From Calonectria ilicicola (Eukaryota > Ascomycota > Sordariomycetes > Hypocreales > Nectriaceae), in the NCBI GenBank assembly GCA_020809705.1, contig CP085827.1, forward strand, positions 5,766,001-5,830,000: 64,000 nt of DNA, read 5' to 3'. A program made the translations under genes and the position numbers. The first letter of the stretch is position 1; the number at the start of each line of letters is the position of its first letter. The notes beneath the pieces are model-generated. The model saw only the letters and a list, made by a program, of their open reading frames with translations, was not told the origin of the DNA and made no database searches. Shown in pieces: positions 30,766-42,360 of the stretch.

Positions 30766-33700
30766 TCACTCATCTTTAGACTCAGGTTCAGCACCTTTAT
30801 CAAGTAATAGCTTGGTAATATCCTCATGTCCATTCTCAAGAGTCCAGGATAACGGTGTTCGACCAGACTTATCCTTGAGATCAAAATCGGCACCTTTGTC
30901 AAGTAATAATTGAACAATCGCCTTGTGGCCATTTCTGCATCCCCACAGTAACGATGTTCGCCCGGATTTGTCCTTCGAGTTAAAATCAGCACCTTTATTA
31001 AGCAGTAGATTAACAATTTTCTCATGACCATTTCGGCTTGCCCATGATAATGGTGTTTGCTTATACCTACTGTCCTTAGATTCAAGGTCAGCATTTTTAT
31101 CAAGAAGAAGCTTAATAATAGCCTCGTGCCCATTTTTGCTGGCGCAGGACAGTGGTGTGCGGCCAGAATCATCGTTGGAGTTAAAATCGGCTCCTTTGCC
31201 CAGCAATAGCTTGACAATGGCTGTGTGCCCGTTCCGAGTGGCCCAAGAGAGTGGCGTTTGGTTGGGTTCATTCATAGACTTGAGATCTGTATCTTTATCG
31301 AGCAATAGCTTAATAATACCCTCGTGTCCATTCTTGCATGCCCAAGATAGAGGGTTTTGTTCATATCGAGTATCCTTGGACTCAATGCGAGCACCCCTTT
31401 CAAGGAGTAGCCGAACGAGAGTTTCGTTTCCGTTTTCAGAGGCCCATGAGAGTGACGATCTATTGGAGTCATCCTTGGCCTCAATATTAGCGCCTTTATC
31501 CAACAATAACTTGGCAATACCCTCATGTCCAGACTGAATAGCCCATAGTAATGGCGTTTGACCATAATCAGTATCCTTAGATTCAAGATCGACACCTTCG
31601 TCAAGAAAGAGTTTGATAATAGTCTCATATCCTTTCTCAGAAGCCCAGGATACTGGTGTTCGGCCAGAGTCATCTTTGCATTCGATATTAGCCCCTTTAC
31701 TAACAAGAATCTTGATAACAGCTTTGTGCCCTTTTCCGGACGCCCATAGTAAAGGTGTTCTGCCTGACTCGTCTTTAGACTCCAAATAGGCATTTTTATT
31801 GACCAGAAGCCTCACTATGGCCTCGTGGCCTTTCTCCGCAGCCCACGATAGCGGCGTTTGATTGAAATTTCTGTCGTAGGACTCAATGTAAGCACCTTTG
31901 TCGAGAAGTAACTTGACAACAGCCTCATGGCCCTTCTCAGAAGCCCAGGATAATGGTGTTCGACTAAAATCATTGTCCCTAATCTCAGAGTTGGCGCCTC
32001 TTCCAAGCAAAAGCCCCACAATGGCTTCGTGCCCCTTTTCAGAAGCTAATAATAGCGGCGTGTAGCCAGCTCTATCTTTGAACTCGAAATTAGCACTTTT
32101 ATCAAGTAATAACTTGGAAATGACATTGTGCCCACTCTCCGCTGCCCAAAAAAGCGGTGTTCGACTGGATTTGTCTTTTGATTCAACGTCTGCACCTTTA
32201 TCAAGTAATAACTTAACAATGGCTTCGTGCCCATTTTTTGATGCCCATGCAAGTGGTGTTCGGTGGTATACGCCGTCCTTGGACTCGAAATCAACACCTT
32301 TGTCAAGTAGTAACTTGACAATTACCTGATGGCCGAAATATGATGCGACCATAAGATCCGTAAAGCGAGTCGTGCTTCTCAGATATGTGGTTTCCCAAAA
32401 TATATCAAACCATATTGAGTAGCTTTTCGCATCTGGATTACAAATTCCAAGAGCAAAGGGTATTATGGCGGAGTTCTCGATAATGTCAGCGTCGCGGAAG
32501 TGAGCACCCCAAGTCTCGGCCGAGTAGTTTAAAAAGGCGGTTCTATTAACGGAGTCGCCTGCTGCCTCATTCTCATCTGATAGTTCAAGGTTGAAATTGA
32601 ATAAGTTCAGATATAGCACGCAGGCCTCTGCAAGAATGGCGTGTGCGTGGTTAATGTGAATGGAGTGATACCAAGATGGCTCTAACTGAACAGATATAGG
32701 TGATGTCGATTCGGCGAGTAGAAACTCACGAGCTGTTTGATGGAGGAAATAAATACTTCCACGGTATATTGATACAAACAACCCACACCAGGATCTGAGA
32801 CGCGTTTTGAAGTCTTCGTCGTCCTCCAAGTCAAGATCTTGAACAGACATTGATGTGCTGTCTATATTTATTGCAATGTTCATTTCTGCCAGTGTTAATG
32901 GCCGGCTTGCCGCCAAGATGATACTCAAGGCCTTACGAACCATCGGGTCTCCTTTTGACTTGTTTAGAATTTGCTCGTATGCCTCATTGACACTCCTTGG
33001 AAGGGTCGCAACCGCAGACTCGACACCCTTGGGCGTCTTTTTAAAATTCTCTCTCTCCAGGTAATCGAATACAAGGTATACCCATAAGTAGGTGCGATGA
33101 GTGGTTTTCTGAAGTTGTTGCTCCAAATGGTTCTTGACTTGGGGGGAAAGCGTTTTTGACAGCTGTTTGATACGGTGTGCAATGACGCGATTAACTTCCT
33201 GGCTAATCGTTTCCGATTCATCTTCTCCCGGTATATGTATTTTTGGAAAGGCATCTAACAGGCCACGAAACTTGGATAAAATCTGATTGTATGGGCGACA
33301 CGTTAGAAGGTACTTTAACTTGCCATGGTCCTGGAGATCACCATGAAACTGGCTCTCCACGTTCCGCATTAAATCTCCGAGCTCTGATTCGGCGCATTCG
33401 TCCAAGGCATCGAGAACTATGATTACTGACCCTGCTTGGGGATCTTTTATAGCGCTTCGTAGTACCTTCCAGAGTGATTCGGTAGAGTGGATCAATCCTT
33501 GGCCATCTTTCTCAAGCTGCATCATAGCATGTTTAACCAGAGATGGCGTGTGAGATAAAAGTTGGTGAATCAAAGCACAAAGAGCTTGTCGGACAGTGTT
33601 CTGGTCTTGGTCTTTGAAGAAAAAATAGCAAATGCTTGCTGACGGTGGTAGGCGGTAATCGATCAAGTACTTCGCCAAGACTGACTTTCCACATCCAGGA

Positions 33701-35351
33701 TCCGCAGATACCAGTAAAGGACCAGACCCTTGGTTCAGCCACGACAAAAAGTGCTCATGTTCAAGCAACCACATGCATGTTCCTTCGACCCTCTCTTCCA
33801 CTCGGTCTTTATACCACTCGTATGTAGTATCCCTGCTTCCGGTTGTGAGACGAAACATCTGGTGGCACTCTTTTTCTTTATCGAGAAGCCTCTCTTTGTG
33901 GCGGTCTTTCTGGATTTGAAGGCCTTCCTTTGCGATATCCCGACTCTCTTCCACAACGCGCTGTAGGTCTGTTCACAGAGTTAACATGTATTGATAGTAT
34001 AGTTCTCGGGCGTGTGATTACCTGATAGAACATCGCTGATCTTACTTTCAGCTTCGACCTTGTTCGGAGCTATACGATAAAGAAGATCTTTTGCATATGC
34101 AGCAGCAACCATCGCCGCATAACCTTGCCACTCCTTGTTCTTATGAGAATCCGAGTAATCACATATGCCCCGGATAACAAGGCAAGGAAAGTGGTTCATT
34201 AGCCCCGCCGCCTCCATTTCAAAACACAGAACATCCTTCTCTTCTATAAGTCTATCCCTGAGAAGGGCATCCTTCATCAACTGGTTTGCCGAAGCAACCA
34301 GCCCATAGTGAACCACAGGGCTCTGAGGTCTCCGCCGCTCGGGTCGATGAATCAAGTTCAACGAACCAGTGCCACAGGCTGCTGCGCAATCGTTATCCTT
34401 ACCCGGAGGATGGACAAAACTGCTACGATACAACCTGTCGCTACTCGCATCTGGCCGACTAAGTTCCTCCCGTAGTTCTTCTTCCTGCTGAAGTAGGAGG
34501 CGACCGATCAGGTTCTCAAGCTGATGTCGTTTTTTCTGATACTCGGCTTTAAGCCCATTCACAGCTGCCAGCAAAACTGTCGGTGGTCGGTTTAAAAACC
34601 CGGTGAGTTGGAAACCCTGGTCCTGTATTGCTTTGCCGAAGTCATACTGTAATACCCCACCCTCCCCAGCACGAGGAGTACTGACGACGATATCGCCTAA
34701 ACGGACATCATGGCTAGCGCTTGGCGCTCCGCCACCAATGCCAACCATCAACCCGATTCTGATGTTAGGAAAAGTGTGTAGCAGATCTTTTGCGACGCTT
34801 GCCGCAGATGAGATACCGTATTCCCCGTCTGGCAAAACGGCAATAACGACATTGTGCTGCCCGATTCTGCCCAATGTGTAATCATTATTGTCGTGGGGGG
34901 GCACATATTCCGGTCGCTCGTGCTCCACATCGAGACAAAGCTGTGCCGTAACGTACTCTATGGTGATGGCGCAGATCCAGCCTACGGTGTAGCTCTCAGG
35001 GCTCAGAGGTGGTCTGGGAACGTCAGCTGGTGGCATTCGAACCTCGTCATATCGCAACTTCAACTTGTTCTCTTGACTTGTGGTTGTATGCAATGTGCCC
35101 CGGTTCACGTCTTCCAAGGGTGTGCCTTCGTTTCCCAAGGTGTTGTTATTTTTATCCTGAGAAATTCTGCCTCTGGACTCCACAGCATCGCTAATCACAG
35201 CATCTGTGGGGCTCTGAGTACGCAAGTTCCATCTCGACCAGAGAAAATACGTAGATGAAAGGAGAAGCGCGTATATCAAAAAATTCCATGCTACGTTATG
35301 AAACAAGGTAGAACCCTCGCCGAGAATTTGCGAAAGTGTAAATAAAGACAT
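30766..35351 (-). CDS. NLR-type STAND protein: membrane segment, PNP_UDP, NACHT, ankyrin repeats
   Basis: Two exons, 34022-35351 and 30766-33968, are joined by a 53-nt intron and give 1510 aa; the join reads KISDVLSDLQRVVEESRD. A hydrophobic segment (NFLIYALLLSSTYFLWSRW, residues about 23-41) precedes the folded part and looks like a membrane anchor. The nucleoside phosphorylase-like PNP_UDP domain spans about 120-440 (VGWICAITIEYVTA, GLMVGIGGGAP, RLGDIVVSTP, CFEMEAAGLMNHFPCLVIRG, ICDYSDSH). The NACHT domain has the P-loop SADPGCGKSVLAKYL near 536 and Walker B IIVLDALDEC. About 16 ankyrin repeats of 33-34 residues cover about 983-1510 (RTPLSWASEKGHEAVVKLLL type). The start ATG is in a GCCATG context, but a further upstream exon cannot be excluded. 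The probable role is an immune or incompatibility receptor. Confidence 0.9.
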
Positions 35352-35851
35352 GGCGATGCCAAGGGTTCGAGTATTAGTGCATGGCCGCTGATTGCGAACC
35401 TACTGTCCCTCGTTGCCCTCTCGCAGTTCTCGCTGTGTAGCAGGATGTAGCGTTAGATCGGAGCGAGGAATATTCGGCCAGCCTGTTTACTCACAAGAGA
35501 CTGAAATGCAAAGCTATTTTGTCATCTAGCAGAAAAAAAGAAGACAAAAAAAGACTCAATCCGCATGGCCTGATTAGGTTTAGAATCTACCCCATAGTTG
35601 AATTGGGGCACATTATAGTATTGTGAAATGAAAATAAATAAAACAAATAAAAAGTATAAAGAAAAATGAAATAATACTAGGACGACATTAAATAGGCAGA
35701 AACAAGTTGGTTGAATGTGGAGGCCCGCGCGAGGCCACAAGCGCTTTCTTGCCCAATCATGCAGTGCTCTCAGACTGCAGTCCCCAACTGAGCCAATCAA
35801 GCAAAAGTACGAAGCGCCGACACAATTGACACGTCACGATCAACTGTTACC

Positions 35852-36735
35852 TGTAACAAGACGACATAAGGCAAGATAATCAGGTAGGGTAAATGCGGGT
35901 TTCTACTGAATAGGAGAGTAAAGCTTGATCCTTTCTTTTTTTAATTATTTCTACTGCTTTTGATAAAGGGATAAAATGGTTACTGTGTCTTGTTAGACTT
36001 AAAAAGCTTAAGTTCTACTATCTCAAACCTCAAGGAATGAGGCTGTTTCTTTGATATGAGGGAGCCCATGTTATATCACTACTCTCAAGAGACTCAACGG
36101 TTTTTACTCGAGTAATAGGTTTGGTCACAGATTTCCACCCTCTAAAAGCCGTGCTCACGTCCTAAATTCCATTTTCTAAGCATTACTGTAGAGTTCTTTC
36201 AAGGGCATAATAAATTCTCCCCTTGTGGTTACATATGTAACACGGGCTCCCTCACATCAAGGGAAGCCCATATCCCTTGAGGTCTAAGACAACAGAGCCC
36301 TAGCCCTGTACACCCAACAGGACACAGTAGCCTGTTCATTCCCTTATTTAATAAGAAGGAAAGGATCAAGCTTTGGTCTCGTCTTCAATAGGAACCTTCG
36401 TTTACCCTGCCTGACTCCCTCAATCAGTGTCGCCCTGTCACAATATAGTTTTTACACAGCTTTTTCATGGTGTTAATTATTGTCGATGTTTACATCGAGG
36501 TTTCGATGAACTATAGCACGGGCTTCCTTACATCAAGAGAACAGCCTTATTTCTTAAGGCCTAAGACAGCAGGACCCAGGCCCCATACATTTAACAGGAC
36601 ACACTAACCATTTCATCCTCTTTTTAAAAGCAGAAGAAATAATTAAAAAAAGAAAGGATCAAGCTTTACTCTCTTATTTAGTAGAAACCCACATTTACCC
36701 TACCTGATTATCTTGCCTTATATCGCCCTGTTACA
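35852..36735. mobile_element. Foldback / MITE-like element with long terminal inverted repeats
   Basis: The left arm (35852 to about 36076) is an imperfect reverse complement of the right arm B (about 36508-36735) over some 220 nt. Both share strings such as aggcaagataatcaggtagg and agagtaaagcttgatccttt. A third arm, A (about 36230-36442), lies in the same orientation as B and starts with the same gggctccctcacatcaa-type sequence, so the right arm is duplicated with an offset of about 293 bp. There is no coding capacity. No clear target-site duplication is visible. The likely identity is a non-autonomous DNA transposon, or two nested copies. Confidence 0.7.
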
Positions 36736-36745
36736 TGAACCATCT

Positions 36746-36895
36746 AGATTTATTGCGCGGTGCATGAAGGGAACTACCGCAAGCTCCAAGGGTATTTGCA
36801 AATATTTTCTTAAATACCGGTGTCATAGCAGCATCTCCAACCATAATAGGATTTTTACGTCATTTAGGCACTAAGCACAATATGCATAATAGTAT
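36746..36895 (-). pseudogene. Diverged coding relic, copy A (AT-rich)
   Basis: It is alignable with 38560-38715 in the same orientation over about 130-150 bp, with many C/G to T/A differences. On the minus strand both copies keep an open frame of about 30 codons; here it reads MTPVFKKIFANTLGACGSSL, then HAPRNKS. The protein is not recognised. This copy is richer in A and T, as expected for RIP-like decay. Confidence 0.4.
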
Positions 36896-36939
36896 CAAAT
36901 CCCCATAAACTCTTAGACATTAGGGTCAAGATCATCAAT

Positions 36940-38264
36940 ATGAAGAGCGAATACCTAAAGCTTATACTCAATGAGCTTCATATTTTGGTGCATCGAGAGC
37001 TCGGTGGATCTAATTGTGTTCAGCCCTTGTTTAATGAGCTTTGGTCGGTAACGTGCGTACAGCTCGAGAGGAAATCGTTTGTAGAGAGTCCCATTGGCAT
37101 ATCTCTCGGGCGGATGGGTGGTTTAGATCGTGGAGGACACAGCGCTCAAACAACATAGTGTTGGGGGATGTGAAGGATGTGTGTTGAGATTCACAGGCTT
37201 GGCAAGGGAAGCTATCTTAAGTATAACTATCTAAGTTTTCATCAGGGCATCAAGAATATCTTATATAGAGGATTAAATTAATTGTATCTTGGTCGGGCGA
37301 ATCATATATGGCCAAACTTAGTTGTATCTACCACATGGACAGCTTAATGGCTCTTATGTAGGGACAACAGGCAAAAGAACGCAGGTTGAAGATAGTTGAA
37401 TTCTTAATACTGTTATGCAGAAAATCGCTACAGTAAGTCAAACAATCCTCTCAAATCGAGACGAACTAACCCCTCGCAGAAATCATCGTCTAGTAACCAT
37501 AGACCCAAACTCCATCATACTCTATCCTACTAATAACCACACTCATCCAACAACGCCTTTCCTTCAGGATGCTCTCATACTGTTTAAATGCATTGAAGCA
37601 TGTTCATGATAAAGCTGATGAAGAAGTCCCAACACTAGAGGAGATGGTGATCCTGCGTCGCAGATCGGCTGGTGTGACACTAATTTATCAAATTATTGAG
37701 TATGCATGTGATTCAAAGATTCCAGATGAGGTTTTCGAAGATCCAACTATCAAGGAACTTGAGATACTTGGGGTAAACCTAGTCACTATGTATGCCCATT
37801 CCCCAGGACTATCTATAGTAACAGAATCAAGAGCGCTAATCCGAAACAGCTCCAATGACATACTATCATATAAAAGAGAGGATGTGAGAATAAATCTCTG
37901 ATACTATTAAAAAGCTTTATGAACGTTGTTTGGGCGAAGGCGGTGCCCCATAATATGGTGGCTTCTTGTAGATGGCACGGAGTGTCTGTACAAGAGGCTC
38001 TCGATAAAGTTGGTGAGCTTATCGATCAACGTTTTTATCGATTGGATGTTGTCGAAAGAAGGGTGCCTAGCTGAGGAAAAGATGTAGACGCCGATGTCCA
38101 AAAATACATTCAAGGGATTAAATCGGCAGTGCGAGCTAATCTTAATTGGAGGCAAGAACATCCGATTCGTAAGGATCAAGAAAATCCACGCTGACACTGG
38201 AATTTACAGTTTCGGTGCTGAGCGTTATTTTGGCGTCAATGCGACAGAGGTCAAACCAACCTGA
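36940..38264 (+). pseudogene. Broken sesquiterpene synthase (class I terpene cyclase)
   Basis: The C-terminal half is clear: EEVPTLEEMVILRRRSAGVT and EYACDSKIPDEVFEDP at about 37640-37760, then ISNDILSYKRED across a spliced intron (about 37792-37850). ISNDILSYKRE is the Mg-binding NSE motif. PHNMVASCRWHGVSVQEAL and QRFYRLDVVERRVPS follow, and the end NWSFGAERYFG comes after an intron at 38152-38209. A TGA at 38072-38074 sits where the family has Trp (PS-W-G). At 36985-37095, QPLFNELWSVTCVQLERKSF fits the preceding segment, but about 470 nt, too long for a local intron, separates it from the next homologous exon at 37568. The aspartate-rich DDxx(D/E) half is not found. Active enzymes of this class cyclise farnesyl diphosphate; this copy cannot be functional. 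Confidence 0.75.
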
Positions 38265-38559
38265 AAGGTCTAAGTTCTTACACAGCCGTCGTATCTGTCC
38301 ACCAACCAAAAAACCATTGAGCTAGTTCTAAGTGGGCTTTAGTTTTTGGTTAGATTGATCCCAACCAGACTCTAATTTTTTTTACGAAACCATAGATTTA
38401 GCTGCAGTAACTGCGCATTGGAAATTGAACTTGACGTTCATTTTAATAGATAATGATGTTCCTTATATTCGATTTGAAAATTACGAGATGAGTTGATAGC
38501 TGCACATATGCCGAATGCTACCCTGTACCAGGGGACAGGGGTGCTGAGGCGCCACCCGC

Positions 38560-38715
38560 CCGGATTTATTGCGGGGTGCATCAAGGGAACTGCCACGAGC
38601 TCCAAGAGTGTTTTCAAATGTCACCTTGAATGCTGGTGTCTTGGCTGCAGCGCCAGCCTGCTACAACGCTGTCTATCCCATTTAGGCTCTGGGAATAATG
38701 GGATCAACAGCAGCA
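38560..38715 (-). pseudogene. Diverged coding relic, copy B
   Basis: This is the partner of 36746-36895. The minus strand reads QAGAAAKTPAFKVTFENTLG, then ARGSSLDAPRNKSGR, with stops further upstream in the frame. It is less AT-rich than copy A. The family is not recognised. The two copies flank the terpene synthase remnant as direct repeats 1.8 kb apart. Confidence 0.4.
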
Positions 38716-39332
38716 AAGACCAACTCACTAGCCATTTACCCTTGTAAGCTTAAGCTGCTAGCCTTCTAGAAGTTCTCATGTGCCGCTCGCCCCATCGACG
38801 TCATGACCTCGTGTGCGGAGCGTCGAGCCAATGGCGTCCGAGCTTATCGACTGTCACATGTCAACACAAGACTGGGCGCGCGGACTACGCAGCATGTCAC
38901 GGGTCGCTATTTCGGCCCATGAGCCGACCATAGCCTGGGAGACGATTCAAGCACGGCGCATGTGCTATTTTCTTTGCTTAGTCCTGTGATTTCGATTCTT
39001 TGCACCTTCATCCTCGCTTCGGACAGCTTGCCAGTAGAAGCACACGACTGTTCTGTCTCGGCCAGCAACGGAGCTTGCTCGTGCAACATTGCCCCGGAAT
39101 CCGACCTGCGCTGCGCCCACAATTGCTCAGGATTCCACCGGAGCCACGACCGAGGCACCGCGACAATTCCTTCATGTGAAGACGACGGACAATTGAAACC
39201 GGAAACGTCGGGCACCATGCCTCTGGGCCATCCCAGGCACATCGTTCTTTAGTGTTTCCTCATCTGTACCGCTGAAACTTCCTCTTCCGGCCACCATCTC
39301 AAACCCTTCCCCTCCTTACCCTTCTTCACATC

Positions 39333-41598
39333 ATGATAGACCACGTCCTCGGACGGCCCTCGTCCAAGTCGAGGCGGCTGCAGGTGCTCGCCGTCCTCTC
39401 TTTCTGGACTGTATACCTTGTCAAGTAAGCCAACCTGATTTCTCCCCGTGGGGTAAAATATGGGGAAGTCGTCTAACTGCTAGAGCAGGGGTCATCGACA
39501 TGGCCCTCCCGGAGCCCAGTTGCTCTCGAGACTCGGGACCAAGCGATTGACAGCATGGCAGACCGTCGCCCTTACAATGCTATATCTCTATGCTGCGCGC
39601 AACTTCAGTGCTCTCGTTGGCCTTGCTAGCCCCGAGCCCATGGCCAACATGTATGATGCCACCTATTTTCGGGCCACTTGGGTATTGACTGCTCTGGATG
39701 CTGGTTTCTGGACCGCCATGAAAATTCGAACTAAATGGCTTCGCGACCTGGCAAGCATTGTGTTTACTCTGTTTTACCTTGTAGCTGCCGAAAAGGCCGA
39801 CGAAAAAGTTCGCAAAGTCAGAGGCATGATTACTGTGGAACATCTCCGCGTGGCCTGGAACAAAGGCACATCACCTTATCTAAGTTTCTTTCAAGGACTT
39901 CTACGACCACGGTTTATGCGATGGCCGCCCAGGCTACTTCGGATCCCGAGACCAGCAGAAAGCGATTACAAAGAACCCGTCCTTGCGTGGCTATACTTTG
40001 ATGGGCCATTGGCGGACTTGGTACACCACGACCGAATAATCCTCGATATTCCTGGAGGTGGCTTCGCTGCCATGGATCCTCGATGCAACGATGATAAACT
40101 ATTTGCTTGGGCTGCAAAGTCGGGTTTGCCAATCCTTAGCCTTGATTACAAAAAGGCACCCGAGTTTCCATATCCATACGCATTAAACGAATGCTTTGAT
40201 GTTTACGCCACCATTATGAACACCAAGGGTCGATGCATTGGGTTGCCTGGGGTTGAAGTTCCCCGAGTTATCATCACTGGAGACAGTGCAGGAGGAAACT
40301 TGGCTGTTGCAGCGACATTGATGATAATTGAGACGAGTAACGTCCACTTCCGACGACCCAAGGGAACAGAACTACCGCCTCCCGATGGTCTTGTCTGCTT
40401 CTATCCTGCTTTGGATATGAACATTGGAAATTGGATGACAGATGAACAAATGTCACTGATTAGGGATCGAAAGATGAGGAAAACGAATCGTCCCATTATA
40501 AGGCGGAAGAGCATGCAGTATAATGCTCTAGTGGGCACTCCTCACCACTCAGATGATGAAGATGTTTCCTCGCCCCCATTGCAAACAAAGAAAGATTCGA
40601 GTGCAATGCAAGAGACTCAGGAAGCTACAAATGGAAGTGCTAGGAATACACACCCAGAGTACTCACACACCGGGCCCCGATCTTTGAGTCGGCCCAAAGA
40701 GAATGGCACCTCAAAAGCCAAGGATTCCTCTACCCAACCAGAACCAATGAGGACTCGTCTAGCAACATCCTCTATGATTTCATACTTCAACGACAGGGTA
40801 CTTACTCCCGAGATGATGCGTGCCATGATTATCCTCTACATTGGAGAACATAACCGGCCTGATTTCAGTCAAGATTACCTTTTGTGCCCGGTGTTGGCTC
40901 CAGAAGCCCTCTTGGCAAAGTTCCCAAAAACCTACTTCTTGACAGGAGAACGAGATCCCCTAGTGGATGACACATTAATCTTCGCAGGGAGGCTGCGAAG
41001 AGCAAAGGAGGCTGAATTTATCAAGAACAAGGCGTCGGGGATGTACAAACAAGAGAATGGAAAGGAGTTAGAGTTTGATGATCGTGATGCCGCAGAGGTT
41101 ATGCTCATCCCGGGTATATCGCATGGCTTCATGCAATTCCCAGCAGTTTACCCTCCGGCCTGGAAACATTTCGATCGAAGTGTAGGGTGGTTTGAGCAAC
41201 TCTTTGACCACGTTGACGCTATGCGGCTGCGCAACCTCAGGGCCAAGACTGCAGCAGTCAATGGCGAGGAACGCCGGTTCACACGCGAGTCAAGTGGTGA
41301 TGAAGACAGACCACTGGAGATAAGCATGACGAAAATGCACAGAGGCAGAAGCTTAACTACGTCGCAAATTCAGGACACAAGAGATAGGGACTTGGAAGGA
41401 GAGAGCGGCAGCGATGTCACTGTAACTCCCGGACACCCCAACGGCAAAGGTGGAAGGAAGGGCAAAAAGGACAAGGGCCTGAGCAAAAACAAGGGTAACA
41501 AGAGCATGGTCAAACTCAACAGCTCCGACGACTTACTGGGCAGGCGAATGCAGGGCCTTGCGAGCGGGCTGACGAGGTCGGGTGGCGACGACGACTGA
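39333..41598 (+). CDS. Membrane-associated alpha/beta-hydrolase (HSL-like esterase/lipase)
   Basis: Exons 39333-39424 and 39489-41598 give 733 aa. The short first exon contributes a hydrophobic stretch (LQVLAVLSFWTVYLV), and another follows near residues 50-70 (VALTMLYLYAARNFSALVG), suggesting membrane attachment. The catalytic triad fits the hormone-sensitive lipase-like family: Ser297 in ITGDSAGGNL, Asp520 in GERDPLVDD and His576 in GISHGF. The oxyanion motif near 219 reads DIPGGGFAAM, with Pro where the family has His (HGGG). A polar insert of about 100 residues separates the Ser and Asp parts (about 330-430). The C-terminal 120 residues are highly charged, ending with a Lys/Gly-rich tail (KGGRKGKKDKG). 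The substrate is unknown; a lipid or acyl-ester role is inferred. Confidence 0.85.
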
Positions 41599-42340
41599 GG
41601 CCCGGCGAGTTACGACACGTGTGTATAGGGTGTGCGAGATTTGGTCATTTCAGAAACGAAAGGTTGAACAGATGGTGTTGTCTGGGGGGATCGCAGCCCC
41701 CTTTCCCACTGGCAACAACCGTGGGGGAATCCCCCTTTGAGATCTCGGAAACTGAGGTGCGGGCGCGGGCCTGGGAAAATGAGATGTTATGACGGCGCAT
41801 AGTAGCCTGATGCCAGGTGACGTCGGTGGGAGCAATGGGAGGGCAACACAACACACGATGATTTTTTTTGAGGAGACTTGCAATGGGGCAATGCGGGACG
41901 GGGCGCGAAGTGGACCTGCGGGCCCTGCGATCGCGATGTGGCGGTGGGCACTGTAAAGCTGTGTGGACTGAATGTGGCAGGGTGGTTGGAGCAACGGGCC
42001 AAGGCTGTATGTACAATACATGTACTTAGAGAGAAAGATTAACGTCAGCAATGAAGGCAATGCCAGCAGGGGAGCGTCGGAAGACTGGGAACGAAAGTGG
42101 TGTGTGCGATCCATAGCTTCTAGAATAATTCGGCCTGACTCGCCGATGAAACACGACAGGAATCGTACGTGCCCAAAATAGACCAGACATGTTGTACAGA
42201 AGCTTGGGGCCAGGGCAAAACAGCCGACTTTGATAATCCCAGCGGCGGGGAGTGGCTCGCGGACATTGACATCCGGACCGCCTGTGCTTTGCTTGGGGTT
42301 TTCACGAAGCTGGTGCTGGGACGAGGCGGCGGGAAGAATG

Positions 42341-42360
42341 GCGGCGGCGGCGGCGGCGGG
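42341..42360. repeat. (GCG)n microsatellite
   Basis: Six to seven GCG/CGG triplets in a row seen directly in non-coding DNA. Confidence 0.9.

Larger units (their letters stand above)
35352..39332. other. AT-rich repeat island
   Basis: This 4-kb stretch has no intact gene. It holds the foldback element (35852-36735), two copies of an unidentified coding relic (36746-36895 and 38560-38715), and the terpene synthase pseudogene (36940-38264), each listed separately. From about 38750 to 39332 the base composition returns to normal; this is the esterase promoter. Confidence 0.6.
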
